Below are positions 10,462 through 21,263 of a stretch of 64,000 bases of DNA, one piece after another. The first letter of the stretch is position 1. Every line of letters begins with the position of its first letter. Below the pieces are notes generated by a model. The model was not told where the DNA came from and searched no databases. It was given only the letters and a program-made list of their open reading frames with translations. The stretch is from Eucommia ulmoides. Its lineage: Eukaryota; Streptophyta; Magnoliopsida; Garryales; Eucommiaceae. A program made the position numbers and the translations under genes. Location: contig CM028338.1 in NCBI GenBank assembly GCA_016647705.1, positions 11,562,240-11,626,239 on the forward strand, given 5' to 3'.

Positions 10462-10964
10462 TTAGTACAACCCCACTCACCTGTAGAATGTTTAGAGCAG
10501 GATCATTTCCCAAGTCTGCTACCATCGCCTCAATGTCCCTTGAAAGGAATGAGGCCTAGGCCTATCGATCTATGTTTTCTGTCTTAAGGAGAACTCAAGC
10601 ACCCATGGTCAACCATTTAACTCTAGGGGCCCATTCTAGGAGGTTTGACAAAGATGAGCGATCACCATAATGCTCACCTAGCTTCTCCTTCCTCTTCTCG
10701 TAGACTACTAGAAAGGCCTCCTTCACCTTGTTCACCGCCAGTATTTTGCCAATCACGACGGCAGCAGTCGATGATCGCCTCTTTCTCTTGGAGACAAGAC
10801 TAGGGCAACATACCACTTTGAACGAAGCTGTTACTTCAAACAGAGCCGCTGGTGGGACAACCACTGTCGTCACCTCCGAAACAACTATAAACAAACCCGC
10901 CAGATTGACCACAGTAGAAGACAAAGCTACTGTTGCCTGAGTGGCCCATTGTTCACGCATAACC
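10462..10964 (-). pseudogene. N-terminal part of gag-like pseudogene 1
   Basis: A 121-codon open minus-strand frame (10595-10960) contains a basic patch (KRKRRSSTAAVV) and KVKEAFLVVYEKRKEKLGEH. It is followed by more frame after a stop (DLGNDPALNILQVSG) up to the solo-LTR border. It precedes the coiled-coil piece at 8252-8787 in the correct order. The last five bases are the left TAACC duplication of the Tekay-like LTR, beyond which the frame continues briefly at 13713. The basic linker before a coiled coil suits a gag-like protein; the exact family is inferred. Confidence 0.4.
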
Positions 10965-12522
10965 TATTACAACCTGTCCCGAAACCCATCATCCCGAGGC
11001 TGGCGTGACTACAACATGACATCACCAATGCCCAAACAACTAAATGAAAGACAATATGTTCCCACATATAATACAAACATTTAAAGGGGGGACACACCCA
11101 TCCCAAATTTATTCTAACAAACAGTATTCATCCATGAACCTTTTACAGGTTCGTGTTGGACAACTACCCTCAAATACCCATATGACTCCATCACGCAGCT
11201 CTACCTAGTGCCAATAGGGGACCGACTCCTAGCCGTTGTACTTGCGAGTGTACTGCCTTCTTAGTAAAGCATTTCGAAAATATTATTACTTTCTAAATAT
11301 TTCCACAATCTAGTATGGATCAAGTACAAGTATATAAACAATGACAATAAAGCAATATAGATAAGTTCCATCTAGCATAAAGTCCTACCAATCATCATAC
11401 TAAATAATATCAAACCAACCAATATACGTAAAACACCACATTTTAAGCATCAATCTCAAACACACACCTCCAACACACCCACACTGGCCAGCCCTAGTGA
11501 TCGTTTTAACCTCACGATCGGGAGTTGCAATGGTACCGTACCATCCGTAGGATATGCCTTCCTACGAACACCCATCACTCCGCCGAAGTGGATAATCACT
11601 GCGCAGTAACGTCTAACATCACTCTGCCAAGGCAGATAAACAACACTCCGCCATAGCGGATAACATCACTCCGCCGAAGCGGATAATCTCACTCTACCGA
11701 AACAGATAAACATTAGGGCATTGTCAAATAAACTATAGCATCATCGAATCGCAACTCAATAAATATTGTCAACATTCTCAACTCACCACGTCTATCTCTT
11801 TTCCTCAAAACCAACTTTTAAATTCGACAATCATATTTTGCACTTCCTTTTAAAGAAACGTCCGATTTTATCAAAACCATTTTTCCATCCTTTATTTTTA
11901 GAAAACCAGGCTTTTTGAGGAAAATAGATATTTCTTATTCTCTTTTTTTAAAACCACCGTCTAATTTTACCAAACCTAGCGGAATTCATTTCCGGCTTCT
12001 TTTTCGAAATCTATCGAAGTCCAGTTACCAATTCACTTAAATCCTGCTTGATCCATATCATTTATAAATTCATATAGTTTAGGTAATCACCATTTTCATC
12101 TCATATATATATAGAAAATAGTTTGGTAAGAAGACAGTACACTCACCTTGATCCCCGTTTTGCACAACTGACACTGCCCGCACTCTATCTGGACGCCAGT
12201 GCCTACGAACCTAATAGTGGCAGAGTCTAAATTAATATCCTATCTAAAATATCCTAATCATGCAATGCAGACCCTATATTCCGAACCGTTACTAATTTTA
12301 TGTACCACGTACTTAAAATTAATTAATCATCACGAAATTATTATGATTTTACGATTTATAACACTAATTAAAATTTAATTTAACGAGAATTAAATAATCG
12401 ATCGAAGCTTCACCTATTTCCGAAACATTCGGCGACCACCAGATGGGTTTTGGATTTCCCCGGGGTGGTTTCTGCAATTTCCCTCCCTTTTCCTTTTTCT
12501 TTTGTCTTTTTTTTTTTCTTCT

Positions 12523-12556
<34 letters not shown>

Positions 12557-13707
12557 CCTGTTTTGCGTTACTGTTTTCTGGTTCCCTACCAAGCTACCGC
12601 CGAAGAGGTCTTGCCGTCGATCATGCCTCACCATCCCACCAACCGAACACCCGAACCACCGGACAATCGAATCCACATACACACACACACCCCGTTGCAG
12701 CACACTGCCGGCCGACGACAGCACAGTACCGACAACACACCCACACCATACATACTCAGTCCATGATCACCCCCACACACGCGTCTGATCACTCCGTCGA
12801 CGAACTGGATGGACTGACCGAACGCCCACCTCACCAACCGGATGAACTCTCTATCAGCCGAACCTCTCTTTCTCCTACCCAACTCTGGCGACCTTACCCA
12901 CGACGATCACTCCCACCGAATGAGCAGAGCACCTCAACGACTGAAATAATCATGAACACATACACGCATTCACACTTGCATCCGAATGGCCGACCGAATG
13001 CTCACCGCTGATGAACCATCCTCGGACCGCCGGACCAACCTTTCTCTCTCCTCTATTTCTTTTTTTTTTTTTTCTGTTTTTTTTTTTTGATTCCTGGTTC
13101 AGCCGACCCCCCCTTTCCGTCGACCACCGCATGCCCATGCACGCCCACAACCTTGTAACTGAACACCCTGCCTCGCCGGCGGTTACTTTCCCAACCCCAA
13201 ACTCCGGCCGGCTCTCTCTCTCTCTCTAGATTTCGGATTTTCAGATTTTTGGATTTTTTTTTAACATAGGATTTCGTTTTTCGATCATCACCGGTGCATG
13301 AAATTATTGGATTCGAGTTTTCTAAGCGTGCCACGTCGTTCCTCTTATTTGATTCCTTGCCGGCCATGTGTTCCATCCGTCCGTCGGCGTGTGGGTGTGT
13401 ATAAATGATAAAGAAAACATTTTCCATTAATTGCTCTTTCCTTCCCCCAATTTCCTTTAAACCTTGATTTTAATCCTTTTCAACTTTTTAAAAGTTCCTA
13501 AGATTTTCAATTTCATCCCCTGAAAGTTTCATTTAAATGTTAAATGTCAATTTACCTCCCTAAATTGGGATTTGCTATTTTTATATTTTTAATTTGACCC
13601 CTAGACTTTTTATTTGAATTTTTAATTATCCTAGTTTCACCCTGAATTTTCACCATTACTTTAAAATATAACTGAAATGACGTACCTGCTACGATTGAGG
13701 TCTTACA
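10965..13707 (-). repeat. Tekay-like (chromovirus) solo LTR, 2.7 kb, with TSD
   Basis: This 2,743-bp LTR is flanked by TAACC at 10960-10964 and 13708-13712. In minus sense it begins TGTAAGACCTCAATCG and ends TTTCGGGACAGGTTGTAATA, an ending typical of Del/Tekay LTRs. No primer site or polypurine tract adjoins it, so it is a solo LTR left by LTR-LTR recombination. Inside are a short tandem array (11572-11711) and a GC-richer, polypyrimidine-rich stretch (12400-13240). The overlapping frames in that stretch are low-complexity and not judged to be genes. Confidence 0.75.
11572..11711. repeat. Short tandem units with mini-hairpins
   Basis: Five to six units of about 22-28 bp follow the pattern CACTCCGCCGAAGCGGATA. 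In the best copies each unit can pair CCGC with GCGG around a GAA or ATA loop. The array lies within the Tekay-like solo LTR. Confidence 0.75.
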
Positions 13708-13721
13708 TAACCTATAGGGCT

Positions 13722-14883
13722 TGACGTACCTCGAATTTTGTAAAAGAAAGGAGAAGAAAAACAAGGTTTTGGTTTTCTCCTTCTCGAAATCCTAAAAGCT
13801 CCGTTCATGTTTGTAAAATATGCTTCAAGTGCATTCTTAGGCACCAATTGTGAAAACATTCATTAGGTCAATATTTATTTAAACAATGGAGTTGCCACCA
13901 AGCATTGAGTTAAATGGGGTGCTAAGTCACCGGGATTTTGAAAAATTATTTTTAATTTAAGAAAAAGCCTAAGTTTTGACTAAAAAACAATTGATCTTTA
14001 CCAGAGATTTCTTTAAAATTTGGGGGTCAATTATACTCGGGGAAGGTGTTAGGCACCCCTAGACACCCATTCAAATACGGTACGTAATTTTAAATCAATC
14101 TTTACATTTAAACAAGTCCAAGAAATTTTCTTCGGTTTTGACTAACACACTAATTCCCACTTTTTGATGTTTTTATCTCTTTATGTATTTTTTGTGTAAT
14201 AAAGAAATAAATAATTATTTATTAAAAGTAGCAATGGATAAAATAGTAACAAATGTCCTATTTTTCATAATCGACAAGTTTAGCCCTGAGGGTGTTTTAT
14301 TTGAAAACTTACCTAAACAAAACTAGTTTGTTTATTTTTTGAAGAGAAATAGAGTAAAACATTTTAACAACACATTCTAACAAATGTCCCTTGCTTGTCA
14401 ATTATGGAAGAATCAACAAGTTTAGCCCCGATGGTGTTTTATTTGAGAACTTACCAAAAATGTTTATTTTTTGAAGAGAAAAAGAGTAAAACAATTAAAC
14501 AACACATTTGATGCACCTCGGATTTTGATACCAAAAGAAGTAGAGATCGGGAAGAAGAGGAAACAAGTTTCATTTCTCCCTCTCGAAGTCCTCCAAATCC
14601 GTTCATTTTGAAAATGGTTTTTCAAGGGCTTTTTAAGATGTTGGTTTTAAAAAACTTCTTGAGCTAGGATTTTATGTTGAAAATGGAGTCTCCACCTAGA
14701 ATGAGGTTAAATGTTGTGCTAGGTCATTGGGGTTTTAGAAATTCATTTATGTTTTAGAAATGGCTCCTATTAGAGATTTTATTTAAGTTTAGGGGATCGG
14801 TAATACTTAGACAAGGTTTTACACACCCCGAGACACCCGTCCATAAGTGGTACCTTGGTCTAAATGAATATTCACTTTTAAAC
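13722..14883 (+). repeat. Tat/Ogre-like LTR or leader repeat, two tandem copies, second cut by Copia insertion
   Basis: Two copies start TGACGTACCTCG (13722) and TGATGCACCTCG (14509), a 787-bp period. Both contain GGAGTTGCCACC or a variant and a stretch matching GAAGGTGTTAGGCACCCC, then AGACACCC. I recognise that signature from Tat/Ogre-lineage LTR regions. The second copy is interrupted at 14884 by the Copia element. The related sequence past 28700 is taken as the continuation, but the junction is not clean. Confidence 0.5.
14247..14508. repeat. 131-bp tandem duplication
   Basis: The copies open TAACAAATGTCC at 14247 and 14378. Both contain AAGTTTAGCCC and GGTGTTTTATTTGA and end with AACAACACATT. 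It is nested within the 787-bp unit. Confidence 0.85.
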
Positions 14884-15986
14884 TGTTGGCCCAATGGAAT
14901 ACCTAAGAGGGAGGGGAAGGGAGGGGTTGAATTGGGTAATTAAAAATTTATCAGAATAAAACTTTAATAAATCAAATAATTAATTTTAATCCTAAAATAA
15001 TTTATATCTTTATATCACAGCGGAATTAAATAATCAATTAAGTGCACACCAAACAACAAAAATAACAAAGTAAATATTACAGCACACCAAGATATATCCT
15101 GGTTTACCAAGTTACTCTTGGCTAATTCGATCCTTCGAACCCCACAGAGATTCGCACCCATTAATACTCAGGATCCCTTTAAAGGTCAAAACCAAACCCT
15201 CACACTGATTATTTTACAGGCTCAGAATCAACCTTTATAATATCATTTTCCCAGGTTAAGGAAGAAACTCTACTTTTACAGGCTAAAGAATAACCTAATT
15301 CTCTTTAAAACTAAGGCCAAGAATCAAAACCTTACCAATCACTCTAAATATCCTTTTACCCAGTAAGCATTGAACCGTTACAAATTTCACTCAAAAACAC
15401 AATTCTATACCTCAATCTCTTTACAAGAAGAGACTAAAACCCAGCTACCCTTTGATTAAATACCCCCAAAAATATTTAACCCATCACATTACTCACTAAT
15501 ACAAATTGATAAGCAAAAAATCTCACTCGGAACTTCTACCACCCCAGATAAATAATAACTCAATTAATATCTCAAATATAGTGATAGAAAATGTGAGATT
15601 GAAAATCTGATTTTAAACAAGATATGAGTAGAAAATAAATGAGCACATAATCAGATTTAAAAAATTGTTAATAAAATTTTTATTCAATAAAAATCAAAAG
15701 AATTTCTAAGATCAATTTCTAAAAGATAAACAAATAATGCAATAATAGAATATAATTGGAAATATCTCACCCGAAACCCGAAATCCACATAAACAATAAT
15801 TAGAATGATGTAACTTCAAATCCTGTAGCCGCAAAGATTAATAGCAATTGATCTTCAAGATCACCTCTCAGAATGGCTCAAACAATATCTCAGAAAAATA
15901 ACTCTTATAAAATCTCACAAATGATCTTAACTCTTTTAGCTCACTTGATATTGACTAATTGATCCCCTATTAATGAAATTCGTAGG

Positions 15987-15998
15987 TCTATATATATG
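15987..15998 (-). promoter_or_regulatory. TATA box of Copia 3' LTR
   Basis: The minus strand reads CATATATATAGACC. The 5' LTR keeps the same box at 27874-27886, which supports its place as the U3 promoter core. Confidence 0.6.
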
Positions 15999-16349
15999 GG
16001 AAACAAATCAGCTCTCTAACGGCTAGTTCCCATGTGTCGTGACAATTAAATGCTCTCTTGAACCCCATATATCATTATGACTTCATTTTGGTTTAATACA
16101 CTTAATAATAACTTTTAAAATTTTCAATTAAGCCCCCCAAATATTTTTCAATCTCAATTAATTAGAATAAAATCAATTTTAGGTACCAAATTGAGAAACA
16201 TTAAAAATTGATGAACCAAATCAATAGGATTTAGATATTAGGTGAAGCATATCATAAATATAATAATATCCCCGAAATCTCTCTCAAATCTTAACAAAAA
16301 ATGGCTACTTTTGGATATAATCTCAGAATAAACAGAATCCTGGAACAAC

Positions 16350-16550
16350 GTGTCTGGTCGACCGGTCAGTCGACTGCCCTATTTAGGATGCAGCCAAGCT
16401 ATCGCTGCTGCGTTCATAGGTCGACCTACCTGTTGACTTAGAGATACAAAGAGTTCAGCTTCTCTTCATCGGTCGACCAGCCTGGCGACTTAGAGATACA
16501 AGTTATTTCTGCTGCTTGGTCCGGTCTACTCATCAGTCGACTTGTATATG
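16350..16550. promoter_or_regulatory. GTCGAC word cluster in Copia U3
   Basis: Words such as GGTCGACCGGTCAGTCGACT, GGTCGACCTACC and GGTCGACCAGCC recur between spacers with GACTTAGAGATACA. The 5' LTR (28238-28490) has the same cluster, with several GTCGAC cores changed. The design, several dyad words upstream of a TATA box, parallels the Athila-like LTRs. Confidence 0.6.
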
Positions 16551-16978
16551 CTGGATCTCTTCTCTGAACTCATTTTTAACTTTTTTTTTTTTACGTTTTC
16601 ACCCCTTTAACCATTTTATTTTCTAAATTAGCTCCACTAACTTCTTAAATTCCATTTTAGTTAATTAAAAATATTTCTTTTCAAATCACCTATAGGAGCA
16701 AATAACTTCATCTTTTCAAAACACGTACAAATAATAAAAACTTTTTGTGCCATGTGTGTATTCCTAAGTGGAATATTAAGAGTTGAAATTCACCTTAGTT
16801 GTTTTCCCTAATTTCTTCAAACTCTTAATTCTTCATCATCTTGACATCTTCATTTAGCATCCATTTAATTTGTCATCATCTTCATCACTAGAACTTAAAT
16901 AACTGAAGCTCTCAATTAAACTGTTAGTTCCACCAAAACATCAACACCTAATTGTTCATCAAAATCTTAGGATCAACA

Positions 16979-16996
16979 ATCTCCCCCTTTTTGAGG
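16979..16996 (-). other. Polypurine tract of Copia element H
   Basis: The minus strand reads CCTCAAAAAGGGGGAGAT directly before the LTR TGTTGATCC. This is the classic Copia plus-strand priming site. Confidence 0.85.
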
Positions 16997-17357
16997 ATGA
17001 AAATTAACTTTGATGTTTTCTTCAAAACAAAAATAGAACCACACTTCCCCTGAATACAAGGACGGGTTTTTTAACTCGTTAAAGCATAGTATTGAAGATA
17101 TTATAAAACATACTCAAGGAAGTACAAATTTAAAAAAAAAATTAAGAATACTCCCCCTTAATAAAACATCACTAATTTCTCCCCCTTTGTCATCTTCAAA
17201 AAATAAAATTTAGGGAGGAGAGAACATATAGATAACTTACTCTAGGCAAACATCATTATGCCTAACCATACCCAAACCACGAATGATTTTTACAAATTGA
17301 TCTTCTACTAGTGGTTTGGTAAAAACATCAACAAGCTGGTCGGAGGTATCAATATAT

Positions 17358-17875
17358 TCAATAACAATATCCCTTTTTCTGAATGCGATCATAAATAAAG
17401 TGATGTCTAATCTCTATGTGCTTAGTTCGTGAGTGTTGTGTAGGATTCTTAATTAGACAAATAGTACTTTTATTATTAAAAAAGATCAGGACTTCCTCCA
17501 TACAAACTCTAAAGTCGTTTAACTGTTGCTTAATATATAAAATTTGAGAACGACAGTTACCAATTGCCATATATTCAGCCTCAGTAGTGGATAAGGCTAT
17601 GAAATTTTGTTTCTTGCTTGACCAAGAAACCAAAGCATGTCCTAACAAATGATACGATCCACTTGTGCTTTTTTGCTCAACTTTGTAACTGGCAAAGTTA
17701 ACATCGGAGTAACTTACCAATTTAAAATCACTCCCCCTAGGGTACCATAATCGTAGGTCAGTCATCCCCTTTAAGAAACGAAAAATTCGCTTAACCGCAG
17801 TCAAGTGCGATTCTTTAGGACAAGATTGAAATCTAGCATAAAGACAAACACCATACAAATGTCAGGTCTACTAGT
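17358..17875 (-). pseudogene. RNase H domain of Copia element H
   Basis: A 166-codon open frame gives the Copia RNase H. It opens MYGVCLYARFQSCPKESHL, followed by a KRIFRFLKG motif, then YSDVNFASYKVEQKSTSG, where one acidic residue of the usual YSDADFAG is changed, then LSTTEAEYMA and TKHIEIRHHF. These are the standard landmarks in order and nearly full domain length. The domain degrades RNA in RNA:DNA hybrids during reverse transcription. It is the best-preserved part of H, but upstream stops and a frame change separate it from RT. Confidence 0.85.
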
Positions 17876-17989
17876 AATTAAATACAACAGGTTACCAATC
17901 ATACCTCGATACATTTTTTCATTAACGCTTTTATCCTTATCGTTTTTTTCTATCTTTGTAGCCGTTGCGATATGAGTTTTGTTCTATTT

Positions 17990-18700
17990 ACCTCCTTCCA
18001 AGCCATATTTCTTTAACAAATCCTTGGTGTATTTAACTTGGTTTATAAATATCCCTCATTTGGTTTGCTTACTTTGCAATCCAAGAAAGAAATTCAATTC
18101 TCCCATCATGCTCATTTCAAATTCAACCTGCATTATCTTAGCAAACTCTTGGCAAAAATCCTCATTAGTAGATCCAAATATAATATCGTCAACATATACT
18201 TGTACTAATAGGATATCATAATTAGTTTACTTCACAAATAGTGTTATATTACAAATACCCTTTCGAAAACTATTTTCAATCAAATATTAGCTAAATCTCT
18301 CATACCAAGCTCTTGGAGCTTGTTTGAGCCCATACAAAACCTTGCAAAGTTTAAATACATGATAAAAAAATTTATCACTTTCAAATCCCGGGGATTGTTC
18401 CACATAAACTTCTTCAACTAGAAATCCATTTATAAATGCACTTTTTACATCCATTTAATATAGCTTAACATTACGTGACCATGTAAAGGTGAGTAGTATT
18501 TTAATTGCTTCTAGTCTAGCAACAGGAGCATAAGTTTAATTATAATCAATTCATTCTTCTTGATTATAGCCCTGTGCCACTAATCTTGCTTTGTTTCTAA
18601 TTACCATACCAATGTCATCCTTTTTATTTCTAAAAACCCATTTAGTACCAATAACTGGATAAAAATCTGGTCTCGAAACAATACACCACACTTTATTCCG
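17990..18700 (-). pseudogene. Reverse transcriptase domain of Copia element H
   Basis: Minus-strand frames contain PVARLEAIKILL, then DVKSAFINGFL, LYGLKQAPRAWYERF and, near 18190, QVYVDDIIFGSTNEDF with the YVDD catalytic pair intact, then MMGELNFFLGLQ. These are the ordered Copia RT motifs. At least eight stops or frame changes interrupt it, so no active enzyme is possible. The domain would copy element RNA into DNA inside the virus-like particle. Confidence 0.8.
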
Positions 18701-18739
18701 CTCAAATTTAACTAATTCATCTTGTATTGCGAAAATCTA

Positions 18740-19200
18740 AGATTCATCAATTAAAGCTTCATGCATATTTTTAGGATTAATTTGAGATAAGAAAGCAAGA
18801 TTAATTATATCCCTAAGAAAATAACCAGTACTTATACCTCTTTCGAAATTACCGATAATTTCTTTAATTGAATGTCTTGGTACTGTCTTTATAGCTCTTG
18901 GTAAAGTTGAATCCTTCTCCTTAGGTTCCTCCTCTTGTTGGGACTCCTTAGGTACATTATCACCTTGGTTTTGGTTATTTAAAATACCTGTATCATCATC
19001 ATCCAAAACCTTTCTCGATAAGAATGGATCAGCTTGCTAAAAAACAACATGCATTATTTCTTCTACTACTAACATACGTTTATTATAAACTCTATAAGCC
19101 TTACTGTTAGTGCATATCCAAGCAAAATCAGATAATCAGATTTAGCATCAAATTTACCAAGATTATCGTTGTCATTCAAAATGAAACACTTGCATCTAAA
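18740..19200 (-). pseudogene. Integrase C-terminal region and linker of Copia element H
   Basis: A short open frame (18737-19006) is acidic and polar (for example NQGDNVPKESQQEEEPKEKD). It is followed toward RT by a segment with TVPRHSIKEIIGNFERGIST, similar to the region just before RT in SIRE-type polyproteins. The stretch at 19040-19200 carries degraded frame with several stops. Confidence 0.55.
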
Positions 19201-19761
19201 GACCTAAAAAGAGTACATATTAGGAGTCTTACTATTCTAGATTTCATATGGGGTTTTGTTAAACCGTCTGTAAATTGATACTCGATTTACCACATGACAA
19301 ACTGTACTTACTGCTTCGGCCCAAAGGTAGGTTGGTAAACAATTTTCATTGAGCATTGTTCTGGAGATCTCTTGAAGCGTTCTGTTCTTCCTTTCCACTA
19401 CATCATTTTGTTGCGGTGATCTTGGTGCAGAAAAATTGTGAGCATAACCATGATTATCACAATAACTTACCACTTCATCATTCTTAAATTCTCATCCTCT
19501 ATTACTGCGAATGTTAATAATAGAGCATTGCTTCTTATTTTGAATACGTTTACAAAATTAAGCAAGAACGGAAGCAACCTCACTTTTCTTTGCAAGAAAA
19601 TATAACCAAGTAAGTCTAGAATAATCATCAACTCTAACAAATGCCTAAAACTTACCACCAAAACTAGCAACAGAGTTAGGCCCAAATAAATCAAAATGAA
19701 ATAATTCAAGACACCTACACGTGGATATGTGCATCTTTTTCTTAAATGACGATCTAACCTA
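19200..19761 (-). pseudogene. Integrase catalytic core of Copia element H
   Basis: Frames on the minus strand give DDYSRLTWLYFL, IRSNRG, stop, EF, and SPQQNDVVERKNRTLQE. The integrase DDE triad is represented by the first Asp in VDDYSR and the Glu in VVERKNR. The second Asp, usually in RSDHG/RSDRG, is Asn here (SNRG). A stop follows and another lies upstream. The segment abuts the insertion of element B, across which the zinc-binding domain continues at 24731. Confidence 0.8.
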
Positions 19762-20845
19762 CTTGCTGGTGGTCACAATTTAAGTGTCACCACTTTCACC
19801 ACAAGTGCACGGGTCAAGTTTTAGTATATAGACCTTTTGGTCGGGTATCGTATCCACAGGGATTGGTTGAGATTACTATCGAGTACTGCGATTGTCATAA
19901 CCTAACTTTATCTAGGTGCTAAAAATAAAATATAAAATTTAATACTAGTACTAAAATACTAATTTAACTATACTAATTACTAATACGAGATAGTTATGAG
20001 ATGGATTATCTAGGGATTAACTTTATTTACTTAAACACGTTTGATTTCGTTTAGTTTACAATAATGGTGCTCGACCTAATTGACAATCTCGGTATCTAAA
20101 ATTCATTTGCCATCTCTTCCGAGTGTAAGATGGGGGAATACGCAACTTAGTGTCAATGAAGAAGTTCTCCTCAATGTCTTAACGACCCTAGGTTGCATGA
20201 GTCTTGCCCCAACGTCATTGATGCGCACAAAATCTCAGTTCGTAAACTCTTATGTCACATCTCTCGAGTGTAAGATGAGGGAATACATGACTTTGTGTCA
20301 ACGCCAAAGTCCCCCTCAACGTCTTAATGACTCTAGGTCACGCGAGTTTCGCCCCAACGTCATTGATTTCATGCATTGTGTTTACCCTAGTCCGAATCCG
20401 GGGTTACCTCTTCCATGCATCAAATCCCGTATTCTCGATATATCTAAACTAGCATATAATCATGAACATACGATAAACATATTCAATCATTGAAAAACAA
20501 TCATTAAAGATACATAACTTAGCCAAAACGACATTTTTAAAAATAATATTCATCCCTAAGATAATCCACATTTAGCCTAGGGCCATAGCTATTTATATAA
20601 TTGAAACTAGGCTAAACACGCTCAAACAATTATTGAAGTTAATAAATAAAAGGAAAAATGGATGAACTTAGCCGAAATCTGAAGATTAGCTACTAAAACC
20701 GTCCACCGATCGATTCTCCTTCTCCGCGTGGCAATCTTCTCCTTTGGAATTGTTTGGGCACTCCTCATACTCTCTTTATATTCTAAACTAAGCCCTAGGG
20801 GCTGTAATGACCAGAGAGAAGCCAGAGGATAGGAGATGAGATGAT

Positions 20846-20853
20846 ATTTATAG
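20846..20853 (-). promoter_or_regulatory. TATA box of element B 3' LTR
   Basis: The minus strand reads TTCCCTATAAATATC. The partner LTR has the identical box at 24277-24284. Confidence 0.65.
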
Positions 20854-20885
20854 GGAAAATATCTAAACAAAATATCTAAACGATG

Positions 20886-21055
20886 CAGAGGTCACCACCG
20901 CGGTGGTGAGGTAAGTTGGTTTGATGGTTGCCTAGGCGGTGGATTAAGGACCATCCTGCAGTTTTACCACTGCGGCGGTGGATCTCATCGTTGCGGTGAT
21001 GGATGTTCAGCAAGAGTAGCCTACTTTGTATTTTTACAACCGCGGCGGTGGGCTT
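20886..21055. promoter_or_regulatory. Dyad word block of element B 3' LTR
   Basis: Words include CACCACCGCGGTGGTG, a near-perfect palindrome, then GCCTAGGCGGTGG, ACTGCGGCGGTGG and ACCGCGGCGGTGG. Two different central hexamers (CCGCGG and CCTAGG) occur within one block. The block sits immediately upstream, in minus sense, of the TATA box. Confidence 0.65.
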
Positions 21056-21263
21056 CTTTTCAGAATCTTGCCTCCTTGCTTGTTTTTCTATTGTTCTTCG
21101 ACCATTTTTTGTCTGAATTGATAATTTGAGCACTGATTTCAAATTTTTTCACCCATACACCTGTTTTAATATAAAAATAATAAAAATGTATTAAAAATAT
21201 AATTAACGTAGTAAAAAACTAACAATTTTAGTTTGGTAATAGATAGGTAGATCACACCTATCA

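Larger units (their letters stand above)
14884..16978 (-). repeat. 3' LTR of Copia element H
   Basis: This 2,095-bp LTR runs (plus view) from TGTTGGCCCAATGG to GGATCAACA, so the minus strand begins TGTTGATCC and ends GGGCCAACA. It abuts the polypurine tract at 16979. A minus-strand TATA (TATATATA, about 15987-15998) lies downstream of a cluster of GTCGAC-based words (16352-16550). Confidence 0.9.
19767..21263 (-). repeat. 3' LTR of element B
   Basis: Runs from TGGTGGTCAC to CACCTATCA (plus view), next to the polypurine tract (plus text AATACCCCCAAACTC from 21264). It has a minus-strand TATA box (20846-20853) and a dyad word block (20886-21055). A full 198-type unit is followed by a partial second one, starting at AATCTC 20086 and 20231; the spacing is short because about 50 bp is missing. 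Confidence 0.9.

Noticed and set aside
8783..10466. A TSD for the solo LTR at 8788-10461
   Set aside because: The flanking 5-mers ATACC and TTAGT do not match under any border shift I tried. Borders may be off or the flank rearranged.
10728..10940. 70-codon plus frame opposite the gag-like pseudogene
   Set aside because: It is the antisense shadow of the longer minus-strand frame with the basic linker.
12410..13427. Several overlapping long frames on both strands (up to 169 codons)
   Set aside because: They depend on poly-T/poly-A tracts and CA-rich low-complexity sequence inside a Tekay-like solo LTR bounded by a TSD. None shows a domain.
16997..17357. Possible env-like or extra ORF between RNase H and the polypurine tract of Copia H
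   Set aside because: The stretch is short (about 360 bp) and full of stops in all minus frames.
17979..18221. 80-codon plus frame across the RT region
   Set aside because: It is antisense to the RT domain, which has ordered motifs on the minus strand.
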